A stretch of 64,000 nucleotides of DNA from Rhodococcus sp. 4CII (lineage in GTDB: Bacteria; Actinomycetota; Actinomycetes; Mycobacteriales; Mycobacteriaceae): contig NZ_JACCFE010000002.1 in the NCBI RefSeq assembly GCF_014256275.1, forward strand, positions 1,736,001-1,800,000, in the 5' to 3' direction. Both the position numbers and the translations under genes were made by a program. Positions 44,816 to 54,638 of the stretch are shown piece after piece. Numbering within the stretch: position 1 is the stretch's first letter; each line of letters opens with the position of its first letter. The notes under the pieces are model-generated. The model searched no databases and was not told where the DNA came from. It saw nothing but the letters and a program-made list of their open reading frames with translations.

Positions 44816-46339
44816 CTAACGGGGCCCGGTTCCGGCACGGCCCGGCCCTCCGCCGCCCATCGGCTGAGCGGGCGCCTGGCTCTGCACGGTGTATTGCTGT
44901 ACATCGTCGTCCTGCGCGGCGTCGTCTGCGGACGACGCTTGTTCGACGGACGAGGTTGTCGTGGTCGTCGTGACCGAGGACGAATCGTCCTGGCCGATCA
45001 GTTGCGTCGCCGCCGCTCCGGCGCCCAGGAGTACGAGCGCGGCGACGCTCGCCGCCACCATCCACCCCCGGATCCCGGACTTCTGCTTCCGCGGCGCCGT
45101 GGTCGGTACCACGACGACCGGTGCCACACGTGCGGTCGGCAACCCGACCGACGCGGACGGAGGCAGCACCCGCGACGACGCCGCGGTCGCAATCGGCCGC
45201 GGCGGCGCCGGCGGCCTCACCCGTGGTCCCGGGGTTGTCACGCGCGATGTCGTCACGCGCGAGCCCGACAGCTGGAGGGCGGCACGCTCCGCGATGACCG
45301 CAGCACCGCGGGCGGAGGCGGACGCCGGCTCGGGAGCGAACACGAGCGGCACGTCCGCGGCCGTCGAGAGCAGTTCGGTCACGAGTGGGACGGCGGCCCC
45401 GCCGCCGAGGAGGATTACGGCGTCCGCGGGGGTGCCTGCGTCGGAAAGTCGTTCGAGTTCACGTGCCACCGTGTTCACCACCCGGGTCAGGGGCGCGCGG
45501 ATGGCGTCCTCGAATTCGGAACGCATCACCCGTATCTGGCGTCGTATTCCGGGAAGTTCCACGGTCACCACCGCCGAGGTGTCGTGCGACAACCGCTCCT
45601 TCGCTGTCCGGCAACGGGACGCCAATTCGGTCGACGCGGCGCGGTGCGCGGGATCGTCGACATCGAAATCCGGGTGTGAGTTCTGCACGAGCCCGACGAC
45701 GTGCCCGGTCAGGAGCCGGTCGGCGTGGTCTCCGCTGAAGTCGGTGCTCCGCGTCGATCGGACCACCCCGAAGTCGGCACCGCGCCTCGCGACCACGGTC
45801 AGGTCGACGGAATGGGCGCCGACGTCGCACAGCAGCAGCGTCGTGTAGTCGTCGAGTCGCTCGACCCGGGAGATCCATGCCAGTGCCGCCGTGGTTTCGG
45901 GAATCACCGTGACCGTGCGGTTCTGCAGCAGACCCCAGCGGCCGATCTCGTCTTCGAGTTCTTCGACCGCGTATCCGGACCAACCCGACGGCGCCGCGAC
46001 CACCACGTGATCGAGTGCCGGCGTGCGGCCTCGAACGAGGCAGTCGAGGGCGGTAGCGACGAGTTGCACTGCCGGCGTCCGGGTGCCGTCGTCGCCGATC
46101 ACCGGAACGGGATCACCGACCCTGTCGGTGAAGTCGCGGAACACGATGCTGCCCTGAGGAATCGGTCCGGCACGGCGTGCTCCGAGAGCGGGTGCGCTGC
46201 TCGACGAGAGCACGAGTTCCGCCGACTGCTGCACTACGGAGAAGCCGTCGTGGTTCTCGGCGCGCGCCGGCGATTCCTCCAGCATCTGTGCGGACACGAA
46301 CGAGTCGGACCCCATACTGATCCCCATCGATGTCCGCAT
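44816..46339 (-). CDS. Membrane-anchored Hsp70-like protein C
   Basis: 507 residues. ATPase-like domain 1-355: MGISMGSDSF in the phosphate-1 place (Asp replaced by Ser), CDVGAHSVDLTVV (171-183, phosphate 2) and LLGGGAAVPLV (310-320, adenosine). A Pro/Arg/Val-rich linker leads to one transmembrane helix at about 424-447 (GWMVAASVAALVLLGAGA), then an outer Thr/Ser/Gln-rich tail. No substrate-binding domain. GGAG lies eight bases before the ATG. Divergent from the second ini locus exactly as protein A is from the first, which links the two families functionally. Confidence 0.8.
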   Translation of the reverse strand: MRTSMGISMGSDSFVSAQMLEESPARAENHDGFSVVQQSAELVLSSSSAPALGARRAGPIPQGSIVFRDFTDRVGDPVPVIGDDGTRTPAVQLVATALDCLVRGRTPALDHVVVAAPSGWSGYAVEELEDEIGRWGLLQNRTVTVIPETTAALAWISRVERLDDYTTLLLCDVGAHSVDLTVVARRGADFGVVRSTRSTDFSGDHADRLLTGHVVGLVQNSHPDFDVDDPAHRAASTELASRCRTAKERLSHDTSAVVTVELPGIRRQIRVMRSEFEDAIRAPLTRVVNTVARELERLSDAGTPADAVILLGGGAAVPLVTELLSTAADVPLVFAPEPASASARGAAVIAERAALQLSGSRVTTSRVTTPGPRVRPPAPPRPIATAASSRVLPPSASVGLPTARVAPVVVVPTTAPRKQKSGIRGWMVAASVAALVLLGAGAAATQLIGQDDSSSVTTTTTTSSVEQASSADDAAQDDDVQQYTVQSQAPAQPMGGGGPGRAGTGPR

Positions 46340-46509
46340 GGCGTGAACTCCGTTCCGTGTCGAAGGCAGGTGTCTTTCCTGCCGATCGACACGCTAAACC
46401 GCATTCCTGTGCCTGCCGCTGTGCGCTTCCTGCGATGTTCCTGTGTACGAGGTAGCGCCCGCCCCTAGGCAAGGTGCAGCGTCCTCCCATGGTGTTCCCA
46501 GGAATGGTC

Positions 46510-46515
46510 CATAAC
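46510..46515 (+). promoter_or_regulatory. -10 element of the second ini locus
   Basis: CATAAC within TCCATAAC, identical to the octamer before iniB of locus 1. Predicted start near 46522, 43 bases before the first ATG. A CCCCTAGG sequence lies about 45 bases upstream, loosely like the CCCCTAACGG repeat of locus 1. Confidence 0.45.
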
Positions 46516-46564
46516 CTCGGCGTCGGTCGCCTCGAAGAGGCAAACCCGAACCGAAGGAACACTC

Positions 46565-47971
46565 ATGACGAGAAGCGAAATCCACCCCACGGCCGTCATC
46601 GATCACGACGTTCCCGCCCCGCACGCCGCTGTCGACGTCCGGGCACCGCAGGCCGATCTGGGTGGCGCGCCGCCGGTGGCGGATCTTCTGCGCGACGGTC
46701 TCGACGGTCTCCTACGCGACCTCCGTCCCACGAGCCCGACCGGCGGAGTTTCAGCACAGCACGCTGAGCCGCAACAGAATTCGCATCCTGCCGACGAAGC
46801 CCGCGACTACAACAACCACGACGACCGCACCGAACCCTCGCGCGACAACGGCCACCCTGGCAACACCCGCGACAGCAGCGACACCGGTACCCATCAGGGC
46901 AACACCGCCCACCGGAACGACTCCGCCGCCAACCACGACGGAGGCACCGACGCACACACCACCTCGGGAGCGGGAGCGTCCGTTGGAGCGGGGCCGGGTC
47001 ACCAGAACGTACAGGCCGGCGCGTCGGCTTCGTTCGGGACCACCGGTCGCGGCGAGTCGTTGAACTCCGGCGGCGCATCTGCGACTCAGCCCACGTTCAA
47101 CCAGGGCAACCAGGTTGCGACGCAACCGACGACGCCGACTCAGACGGCGTCGGTGTCGTCGCCTACCGCCTCAGCGATGCAGCCTGCCTCGGCCACTCCA
47201 GCCGCGAGTGCGGCGCCCGCAGCGGCGACGTCCGCGGCCCAGCCGATCACGGCGACTCCGGTGTCGACGCATTCCGATCCGGCTGCGACGTCGCAGCCCC
47301 TCGACACGACGATCCGGCAGACAAGCACCGCGGAACCGACCTCGACGTCGGAAACCTCTACGACGCAGCAGAATACGCGGAGCACCGAGGCACCAACGGC
47401 AACTACCTCCGGCGACGAGGCGACGCACGCCTCCCAGACCACGCCCACTGCGGCCGAAGCCACTTCCGGCGTCACCACGCAGAACGCGACTGCACCCACC
47501 GCGGATCTCGGCGGATCCCAGACGAGCAACACCACCGACGATCACACTGCGACGCAGACGGCGACGGCGACCCCCGCGGCAACCGCGCCGACCGTCGATC
47601 TGGGCCAGTCGCAGGCAACCGCAACTGCTGCCACCACGACCGCCGCGAGTGATCTCTCGTCGACGGACCACAGCTCTGCTGCCAGCACCCTCACGGACAC
47701 GTCCGCAAACACGGGTCTCAGCCACGACACCACGACCACGACCACATACGGCACCACGACCTCGCACGATTCCGCGACCACGACCGACACCGCAAGCTCC
47801 TACGACACCGCGACAACGTACGACTCGAGTACCTCACTCGATGCCGGCTCGTCGATCGACTCGACGAGCACGAGCCTCACGTCCGGGCTGACGGCCGATT
47901 CCGGCACGACGCTCGACACGCATGGTCAGAGCCTGACTGCGACGACCACCGTCGACCAGCACGTGTTCTGA
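46565..47971 (+). CDS. Thr/Ser/Ala/Asp-rich disordered protein in the IniB position, locus 2
   Basis: 468 residues, ATG with AAGGAA upstream. The first ~60 contain a short amphipathic stretch (VADLLRDGLDGLLRDLRP); the remainder is low complexity with many Thr, Ser, Ala, Gln and Asp and recurring TTT, SYDT and STSL patterns. Short motifs APTADLGGSQ and APTVDLGQSQ recur. No signal peptide and no Gly/Leu repeat, so it is not homologous to IniB over its length, but it holds the same place in front of an iniA-iniC pair. Likely a filamentous or cell-wall-associated partner of the GTPases. Unknown family. Confidence 0.7.
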   Translation: MTRSEIHPTAVIDHDVPAPHAAVDVRAPQADLGGAPPVADLLRDGLDGLLRDLRPTSPTGGVSAQHAEPQQNSHPADEARDYNNHDDRTEPSRDNGHPGNTRDSSDTGTHQGNTAHRNDSAANHDGGTDAHTTSGAGASVGAGPGHQNVQAGASASFGTTGRGESLNSGGASATQPTFNQGNQVATQPTTPTQTASVSSPTASAMQPASATPAASAAPAAATSAAQPITATPVSTHSDPAATSQPLDTTIRQTSTAEPTSTSETSTTQQNTRSTEAPTATTSGDEATHASQTTPTAAEATSGVTTQNATAPTADLGGSQTSNTTDDHTATQTATATPAATAPTVDLGQSQATATAATTTAASDLSSTDHSSAASTLTDTSANTGLSHDTTTTTTYGTTTSHDSATTTDTASSYDTATTYDSSTSLDAGSSIDSTSTSLTSGLTADSGTTLDTHGQSLTATTTVDQHVF

Positions 47972-48057
47972 CCTCGACGTGGCGGGCCCGCCCACTCCCC
48001 TGCAGCGGGCCCGCCACTCCCTCTCCCGTACGTCCGTCACTCACTCTTGCGGAGATC

Positions 48058-49803
48058 ATGAACGCCACCCTCGAATCCTCAGCTGTCAGCACCCCGGTGC
48101 GCCCGAATCTTCCTGCCGAGACCACTGCGTCGATGACGGCACTGCTGTCGCAGCTCGCCGCGCTGACCCGCGCTGCGGGTCGCGGTGATCTGCTGACCCG
48201 GTTGTCGCACACCGAGTCGCGTCTCGCCGATCCTCGGACGCGGGTGGTGGTGCTCGGTCTGACCGACAAGGGCGTCAGTTCCGTGACGGGTGCGCTCGTC
48301 GACTCGGAGATGTCGGCGGCGGCGCGGTCCCGGCACGAGCCGGTGGTCGTGGAGTACGGCCCGGTCGCCGAGGATCCGGATTCGACGGTCACACTCCCCC
48401 ATGACCTGCTCGCCGAAGGTCTGGTGCTGGTGGACGCTCCCGGATTCTCCGGTCACGCTCCCGCCCGCGCGGCCGACACCCTGGCGCTGGTCCCGACGGC
48501 GGATGCGGTGCTGTTCGTCTCCGATGCGAGTCAGGAATACACCGAGCCCGAGATCGCTCTGCTCACCCAGGTGCAGAAGCTGTGCCCCGTGGTGATCTGC
48601 ATCGTCAACAAGATCGACTTCTATCCACGCTGGGCGGACATTCAGAAGGCCAACCGCACCCACCTGCAGAACGCGGACCTCCCGCTGCCGCTGCTGCCGG
48701 TATCCGCGCTGATGCATCAGGACGCCCGGGAGGCCGGCGACGACGCGCTCGACGTGGAGTCGGGCATACCGCAGTTGGTCGACTACCTGCGCACCGAGGT
48801 GATCGCGAAAGCGGATGTGGTGCTCCGCAATTCCGTGATCGCCGATGTTCGCACCGTCACCGATCACCTCTCGCTGTCGTTGAGCGCCGAACTCGATGCG
48901 GTGCGTGATCCGCAGCGGGGCGCGGCGTTGCTCGCCCAGATGGCACAGGCCCGCGCGGTGGCGGATCAGCTCCGGCAGCGCTCCGCGAACTGGCAGCACA
49001 CGCTGGCCGACGGTGCGATCGAGTTGATGACGGACATCGAGCACGACCTGCGTCATCGTCTCCGCACCGTGATGCGTGCGGCGGAGCAGGACATCGGCTC
49101 GTCCGATCCGGCGCCGCGCTGGGAGGAATTCGGTGGGTGGCTCGACGGCGAGATCGCGACCTGTGTGCGGGAGAACTTCGTGATGGCCCACACCCGCTCG
49201 CTCGATCTGGCTCGTTCGGTCGGCGACCGCTTCGCCGAAGACGGCAAGGTCCCGGTCCCGGCGCTGCGCATCGACAACGTCGATCATGTCCTCGAACCCG
49301 TCAACACCCTCGAATCCCTGGAGAGCTCGCAGGGGTTCACCCAACGCGTCCTCTCCAGCATGCGCGGGTCGTACGGTGGTGTGCTGATGGTCGGTTTGGT
49401 CACCAGCCTGGCAGGGCTGGCGCTGGTGAACCCCTTCTCGATCGGTGCGGGAGTTCTGCTCGGCGCCAACACGTATCGCGAGGACCGCAAGGCACGCACC
49501 GCCCGCAGGCAGGCGGAGGCGAAGGTGGCGGTGTCGCGGTTGATGGACGACGTGATCTTCCAGGTGGGGAAGGAATCGAAGCAGCGGCTACGTGAGGTGC
49601 AGCGCGTTCTGCGTGACCACTTCACCGATCTGGCGAACGAGATGCTCCGTTCCGTCGACGATTCGCTGCGTGCGGCGACGGACGCCTCGAAGATGCACGA
49701 CGATCACCGTGCCACGCGGTCAGCGCAGATCCGCACGGAACTCGATGCGTTGCGGCAGATCCGACTGCAGGCGGCCGGCTTCGTGGGGCAGGGGGCGGCA
49801 TGA
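48058..49803 (+). CDS. IniA-type membrane dynamin-like protein with degenerate P-loop, locus 2
   Basis: 581 residues, similar to IniA of locus 1 from end to end, including TRVVVLG before the P-loop, LVSDASQEYTEPEI-like segments and the membrane hairpin at about 439-470 (GVLMVGLVTSLAGLALVNPF). The P-loop reads GLTDKGVS (67-74) in place of GPLKQGKS: the invariant Lys-Ser/Thr is gone. The switch Thr segment is also changed. DAPG (126-129) and NKID (184-187) remain. It should not hydrolyse GTP normally and may be a pseudo-GTPase that works with the intact IniC-type protein encoded next, whose start overlaps its stop (ATGA). GCGGAG precedes the ATG. Confidence 0.85.
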   Translation: MNATLESSAVSTPVRPNLPAETTASMTALLSQLAALTRAAGRGDLLTRLSHTESRLADPRTRVVVLGLTDKGVSSVTGALVDSEMSAAARSRHEPVVVEYGPVAEDPDSTVTLPHDLLAEGLVLVDAPGFSGHAPARAADTLALVPTADAVLFVSDASQEYTEPEIALLTQVQKLCPVVICIVNKIDFYPRWADIQKANRTHLQNADLPLPLLPVSALMHQDAREAGDDALDVESGIPQLVDYLRTEVIAKADVVLRNSVIADVRTVTDHLSLSLSAELDAVRDPQRGAALLAQMAQARAVADQLRQRSANWQHTLADGAIELMTDIEHDLRHRLRTVMRAAEQDIGSSDPAPRWEEFGGWLDGEIATCVRENFVMAHTRSLDLARSVGDRFAEDGKVPVPALRIDNVDHVLEPVNTLESLESSQGFTQRVLSSMRGSYGGVLMVGLVTSLAGLALVNPFSIGAGVLLGANTYREDRKARTARRQAEAKVAVSRLMDDVIFQVGKESKQRLREVQRVLRDHFTDLANEMLRSVDDSLRAATDASKMHDDHRATRSAQIRTELDALRQIRLQAAGFVGQGAA

Positions 49804-51248
49804 GCGTCACGCGTCTCGGGTCGCAGACCCGCCAGCTGATCGATGCCGCCCGGCACGAACTGCGCGGCGATCCCGCGTCCGTCGAGGAACTCGGGCTGTG
49901 CAGCGCCCGACTCGAGGAGCCGCTCCGCGTCGCCCTCACCGGCACCCTGAAAGCCGGGAAGTCGACGCTCCTCAACGCTCTCGTCGGCGAGGAGATCGCG
50001 CCGACGGACGCCACCGAATGCACCCGGGTCGTCACCTGGTTCGAGCAGTCCGCCACACCGCGCATCGACCTCACCCACGACTCCGGACGCCGGACGCGAC
50101 TGCCGGTGCACCGAGACGAAGGGCGGCTGTCCCTGGACCTGGGCGGCGTCACCGCGGATCGTGTGGAGAAACTGCAGGTGGGCTGGCCGTCGGCGCTGCT
50201 CGGCGAATTCACGCTCGTCGACACCCCCGGAACGTCGTCGAACTCGCGGGACGTGTCGGCCCGCACCCGGGCGCTGCTGCTCCCCGAGGACAGGCCCTGC
50301 GACGTCGACGCCGTCGTCTACCTGACTCGCGGCACCGACGGCGCGGACGTGCGGTTACTCGACCAACTCCAGACCCGGGTCGGGACCGCGGCGGGCCCGC
50401 TCGGCATCGTCGGCGTGTTGTCCCGGGCCGACGAGGTGAAGGGTGGTCGCGAACGCAACCTCGACGCCGCCCGGGCCGCCGCGGACGACGCGGGCCGCCG
50501 GGTTGAGCGGAGCCTGCTCCCGGTGTCGGGACTTCTCGCGCTCCGCGGTCGCACGCTGCGCCAAACCGAGTTCGACGACCTCGCCGTACTCGCCACCGTC
50601 CCGGACGGCACACTCGAGGCGGCGCTGCGCTCGATCACGCGATTCACCGCGGACGACGCGGAGCTCCTTGTGCCGTCCCCGCAGCGGAGCGCCCTCCTCG
50701 ACCTCTTCGGCCTGTTCGGAATCCGGTTCGCGGTCATGCTGATTCGCACCGGTGCGACCGACGCGCCGGCCCTGGCCCGGGAACTGACGGCGCACAGTGG
50801 CCTCGACGACCTCCGTCGGACGCTGCATCTGCAGTTCGGTCAACGAAGCACCGAACTGAAGGCGCATTCGGCCCTCCGCTCGCTGAAGTCGGTGCTGGCG
50901 CGGACACCGTCGTCGGCCAGCCGCAGCCTCAGCCGGGCGGCGGATCGGCTGCTTGCCGACACCCACGTGTTCCGAGAGTTGCGGGTGCTGTCGGGTCTGC
51001 GCACCGGCGGTCTGCGATTGCGGGACGCCGATGTCGTGCTCCTCGAGCGGGTGCTCGGCGGCGAGGGCATGTCGCCGCACATCCGCCTCGGCATGCCCGC
51101 CGACGCCGCCCCGGAGCAGATTTCCCGGGTCGCGCTGACCGCCCTCAGGTTCTGGCGGTCGCAGGCCGGCCGGCCGACGATCGACACGGCGACGGTTCAG
51201 GCGTGCGCGTGCGCGGCGCGTTCCTGCGAGGCCCTGCTCGCGCGATGA
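49800..51248 (+). CDS. IniC-type dynamin-like GTPase, locus 2
   Basis: 482 residues, paralogous to IniC of locus 1 throughout. G1 GTLKAGKS (48-55) is intact, followed by APTDATECTRVVTW, LVDTPGTSS (G3) and VLSRADEV (G4-like). The C-terminal half is helical (SLKSVLARTPSSASRSLSRA). Coupled to the IniA-type gene by ATGA overlap. Since its partner lacks a P-loop, this protein probably supplies GTP hydrolysis in the locus-2 complex. It ends 16 bases from the convergent peptidase gene, with no terminator seen. Confidence 0.86.
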   Translation: MSVTRLGSQTRQLIDAARHELRGDPASVEELGLCSARLEEPLRVALTGTLKAGKSTLLNALVGEEIAPTDATECTRVVTWFEQSATPRIDLTHDSGRRTRLPVHRDEGRLSLDLGGVTADRVEKLQVGWPSALLGEFTLVDTPGTSSNSRDVSARTRALLLPEDRPCDVDAVVYLTRGTDGADVRLLDQLQTRVGTAAGPLGIVGVLSRADEVKGGRERNLDAARAAADDAGRRVERSLLPVSGLLALRGRTLRQTEFDDLAVLATVPDGTLEAALRSITRFTADDAELLVPSPQRSALLDLFGLFGIRFAVMLIRTGATDAPALARELTAHSGLDDLRRTLHLQFGQRSTELKAHSALRSLKSVLARTPSSASRSLSRAADRLLADTHVFRELRVLSGLRTGGLRLRDADVVLLERVLGGEGMSPHIRLGMPADAAPEQISRVALTALRFWRSQAGRPTIDTATVQACACAARSCEALLAR

Positions 51249-51263
51249 CGAGGCGCCCCGCCG

Positions 51264-53213
51264 CTACGCCGACTCGGGTCGCCAGAGTTCGAGGCGCGGG
51301 ATGTCCGGCGGCTCGAAGCCGAGAACCTGACCGTAGAAGGAGAGTTCGGCGTTGCGGGAGCTGATCAGGGTGGCGAGCTTCCGGAATCCGTGCGACTCCC
51401 CCTCGTATTCGAGGTAGGCGTGCGGGATGCCCTTCTCCACGAGCGCATCCCGGAACCGTTCTGCCTGCGACGGCGGCACGATCGGGTCGTCGAGCCCCTG
51501 CAGTAGTAACACCGGGCAATTCAACCCGGCGACGTTGTTCAGCGGTGCCCGCTCCGCGTAGAGGTCGGCCGACTCGGGCAGCGGGCCGATGAGGCCGTCG
51601 ATGTAGCGGGATTCGAAATCGTGCGTCTCCTTCACGAAGCCGTCTAGTTCCGCCACACCGAAGTACGAGGCACCGCAGGCGAACACGTCCGACGTCGTCA
51701 GCGCCGCGAGGACGGTCCACCCGCCGGCGGATCCGCCCTCGATCGCGAGCCTGCGCGGGTCCGCCATGCCGGCGTCGGCGAGGCCGGTCACCGCCGTCAC
51801 CACGTCTTCGACGTCGACGACGCCCCACTGGCCGCGCAGCCGGTTGCGGTACTCGCGCCCGTAACCCGTGGACCCGCCGTAGTTCACGTCGACGACCCCG
51901 ATGCCGCGGCTGGTGAAGAACGCGAACACGGGGTTCAGCGACGGCGCGACCCGCGACGTCGGTCCACCGTGCACGAACGCCACGTACGGCGGCAACTCCC
52001 CGTCCTCCCCCTGGTACCGGGGATGCCGCGGCGGGTAGGCGATGACATGGACCTCGCGTTCGGCGCCCTGGAACGTCAGCGTCCGCGCCTCGGGGAGATA
52101 CGCCGATTCGGGCAGGTCGGTGACGGACAGCCGGACGGTCCGGAGTTCGCCGGTGTCGAGGTCGAGTTCGCGCAGGCCCGCCGGCGTCTGCGCACCGCCG
52201 GTGAGCAGCAGGATCCGGTTGCCGTTGCGATCCCCGAGTACCACGCTGGTAAGGCCGTCGAGCGGGATGTCCTCCAGCGAACCGGTCGCCGGATCCAGGA
52301 CGGCGAGTGTGTCGGTGCCGAACGTCCGGACGGTGAGCAGGGTGCCGTCGTCGCGGCGGGTGTGCCACCGGCCGCCGAGCATCCACAGCGCACCGCCGAA
52401 GTCGGCGTCCATCGGGCACAACGCCACCGGCTCGGGGTCGTCGATCCCGACCCGGTAGAGGTTCCACCAGCCGCTGCGGTCGCTGATCGTGTACAGCTCG
52501 GCGGGCCCGGACCATTCCGGTTGCAGCACCGATTCCTCGGTGCCGCCGAGAAGGGTACGCACCTGCCCGGTCACCCGGCCGCCCTCGATCGGCACGACCC
52601 TGAGCTCGGTACCGTCCCACGGCATCTGGGGGTGGTCCCACGCGATCCAGGCGAGGTGCCTGCGGTCCGGCGACAGCCGCGGGTTGGCCAGGAAATCCGA
52701 GCCGGCGACGACGGACCGCACCCGGTGGGCGTCGCCTGCCGCCGAACCGTCCAGCGGAATCACGCAGATGTCGCGGGCGACGCCGCCGTCCGTGTCGTGT
52801 GTCTCGCGCACGGCCCACACCTCGCCGTCGACCACCGACAGGTCGCCGTACCGCAGCGAGCAGGGCCGCGGCGGTTCCGGTGTCAGCGGCACCGGTGTTC
52901 CGCCTTCCAGCAGATACAGACGCTGATCGCCGAACTCGGCGAACACCAGGTGGCCGGCGTCGGTGACGGTCCAGGCGCCGCCGCCGTACTCGTGGACGCG
53001 GGTGCGCGCGTTCCACGGCGCGGGCAGGACGTCCTCCGGTTCGTCGTCGAGTCCGAGGCGCCGCACCGCGACCCGGCCGCCCTCACTGGGTCGAAGTTCC
53101 GCCCACCACACGTCGTCGCCCACATAGCGGCCGCCCTCGACGGGGTGTCCACTGGAGGCGAGATCCGCCGCCGCGATCGGAGAGGGCCAGGAACCGTAGG
53201 GCGCAGAGGTCAT
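51264..53213 (-). CDS. S9 family prolyl-oligopeptidase-type peptidase
   Basis: 649 residues. The N-terminal ~390 have repeated beta-strand blades (LSPDRRHLAWIAWDHPQMPW, LYTISDRSGWWNLYRVG), typical of the propeller that filters substrates. The C-terminal hydrolase has the nucleophile motif EGGSAGGW, the Asp in LLQGLDDPIVP and the His in EGESHGF. No signal peptide, so cytoplasmic. Dipeptidyl or acylaminoacyl peptidase activity is likely, but exact specificity is unknown. Convergent with the ini locus 2 operon and 24 bases upstream of the carotenoid oxygenase gene on the same strand. Confidence 0.9.
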   Translation of the reverse strand: MTSAPYGSWPSPIAAADLASSGHPVEGGRYVGDDVWWAELRPSEGGRVAVRRLGLDDEPEDVLPAPWNARTRVHEYGGGAWTVTDAGHLVFAEFGDQRLYLLEGGTPVPLTPEPPRPCSLRYGDLSVVDGEVWAVRETHDTDGGVARDICVIPLDGSAAGDAHRVRSVVAGSDFLANPRLSPDRRHLAWIAWDHPQMPWDGTELRVVPIEGGRVTGQVRTLLGGTEESVLQPEWSGPAELYTISDRSGWWNLYRVGIDDPEPVALCPMDADFGGALWMLGGRWHTRRDDGTLLTVRTFGTDTLAVLDPATGSLEDIPLDGLTSVVLGDRNGNRILLLTGGAQTPAGLRELDLDTGELRTVRLSVTDLPESAYLPEARTLTFQGAEREVHVIAYPPRHPRYQGEDGELPPYVAFVHGGPTSRVAPSLNPVFAFFTSRGIGVVDVNYGGSTGYGREYRNRLRGQWGVVDVEDVVTAVTGLADAGMADPRRLAIEGGSAGGWTVLAALTTSDVFACGASYFGVAELDGFVKETHDFESRYIDGLIGPLPESADLYAERAPLNNVAGLNCPVLLLQGLDDPIVPPSQAERFRDALVEKGIPHAYLEYEGESHGFRKLATLISSRNAELSFYGQVLGFEPPDIPRLELWRPESA

Positions 53214-53237
53214 TCGCCGAGGATATTCCGCCGACCC

Positions 53238-54638
53238 CTACTCCGCAGGCAGCCACGCGCCGTGAAGCCCCGCCGGAACCCGAATCGGCAGCCGCACCTT
53301 CCCGATCGGGCCGGCACCGGGATCGTCGGCGGTGAGCACGAAGAACCAGGACGTCATGTCGACGCGGTCGGTGCCGATCATTCCCCAGTACTCGTGGTCG
53401 GTGCCGGGCATGAAGATCGGCTCGCCCACCGACACGCTCCCCGGATCCCAATGCGTCTCGGTGCCGCGGGCCGGGTCGAAGAACCAGAGCGAATCCTGCC
53501 GCCCCTGACTGCGATCGAGTTTGCCGACGGTGGCCACCGTGCGGTGCCCGCGGGTGAGTTCGCGGTCGTCGACCCGTGGGAACTCGACGTCGCGGTCGCA
53601 CACCACCTCTCGCGTCATCCGGCCGCTGCCTGGGTCGACGACGGCGCGGATCAGGGAGCCGAGCGACGGCGCCGGAGCCTTCGCGAACCCACCGGGATAC
53701 GTCCATTCGACGTAGTCGACGCTCACACGTCCGTCGGGTAGATCGAACGCGTTCGCGAAGTGCCACACCCAGTACGCGTCGTGCGTCGACCACCGCACCG
53801 GACCGCCGTCGCGGGGTATCAGCGCGATCCTCGTGCCGTCGTCCGGCCGCCAGTCCAGTACGGATCCGCCGGACATCACCGCGGCGACGTCGAAGACCAG
53901 GGGGCACAGCATGAGCACGATGTAGCGCTCGGTGAGCGCCATGTCGTGGACCATCAGCGGTGTGTCCACACCCTCGACGGGCGTCGGCGTCCGCGCCACC
54001 GAACCGTCGGGGTGCACCACCGACCACGTCAGGTACGGGGGCTCGAGCAGGTAGTTGAACAGCACCATCTCCCCGGTCACCGGGTCGAGCTTGGGGTGCG
54101 CGGTGCTCCCGACACTCATCGCCCCGTCGCAGTGCTCGCGCTCCAGCGTGCTCAGGTCGGCAGGGTCGAGCCGGAACGGCAGCGTGGTCTCGGCCATCGC
54201 GAGCAGTCGTCCGCCGTGCCGGACGATGTTGATGTCGGGTAGCTCGCGCGATGTGCCCGCCAGTTCGGGCCCCACCTCGTCCTCGGTCGGCGTGTACAGG
54301 TCGGTGACGCCGGGCCAGATGACGTGCCCGGCCTTCTCCTCCGCCTCCACCATCGGGGTTCGAACGAACCGGTTGGTGTAGCGGGCGGCGCCGTCCGACA
54401 GTTCGACGCGGTGGACCATGCCGTCGCCGTCGAGTGGATAGACGTAGCTGCCGATGGGGTCGAAGCGCGGGTTCGGACCGTTGCGCAGATAGGCGCCGTG
54501 GAGATCGGCGGGCAACTCGCCGATCACCGCGAGATTCCGGACGTCCACCTCCTCGCGTTGCGGCGCGAAGATCCCGCTGAGGTGGCTGTGATGCGCGACG
54601 TCGACGGGTGCGGGACGGGGAAATACCGGTGCTGACAT
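53238..54638 (-). CDS. Carotenoid oxygenase family dioxygenase
   Basis: 466 residues. Four His that bind the catalytic iron are visible: His181 (TAHPKLDP), His231 (MVHDMALTERY), His293 (WVWHFANAF) and His459 (GLHGAWLP). AYLRNGPNPRFDP and YPLDGDGMVHRV near the N-terminus are family hallmarks. Members cleave carotenoids, retinal precursors, stilbenes or lignin-derived styrenes with O2. The substrate is not deducible. ATG at 54638 has GGAGGGAA upstream; longer in-frame extensions lie in the divergent aminotransferase gene and are rejected. Probably co-transcribed with the peptidase downstream. Confidence 0.92.
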   Translation of the reverse strand: MSAPVFPRPAPVDVAHHSHLSGIFAPQREEVDVRNLAVIGELPADLHGAYLRNGPNPRFDPIGSYVYPLDGDGMVHRVELSDGAARYTNRFVRTPMVEAEEKAGHVIWPGVTDLYTPTEDEVGPELAGTSRELPDINIVRHGGRLLAMAETTLPFRLDPADLSTLEREHCDGAMSVGSTAHPKLDPVTGEMVLFNYLLEPPYLTWSVVHPDGSVARTPTPVEGVDTPLMVHDMALTERYIVLMLCPLVFDVAAVMSGGSVLDWRPDDGTRIALIPRDGGPVRWSTHDAYWVWHFANAFDLPDGRVSVDYVEWTYPGGFAKAPAPSLGSLIRAVVDPGSGRMTREVVCDRDVEFPRVDDRELTRGHRTVATVGKLDRSQGRQDSLWFFDPARGTETHWDPGSVSVGEPIFMPGTDHEYWGMIGTDRVDMTSWFFVLTADDPGAGPIGKVRLPIRVPAGLHGAWLPAE

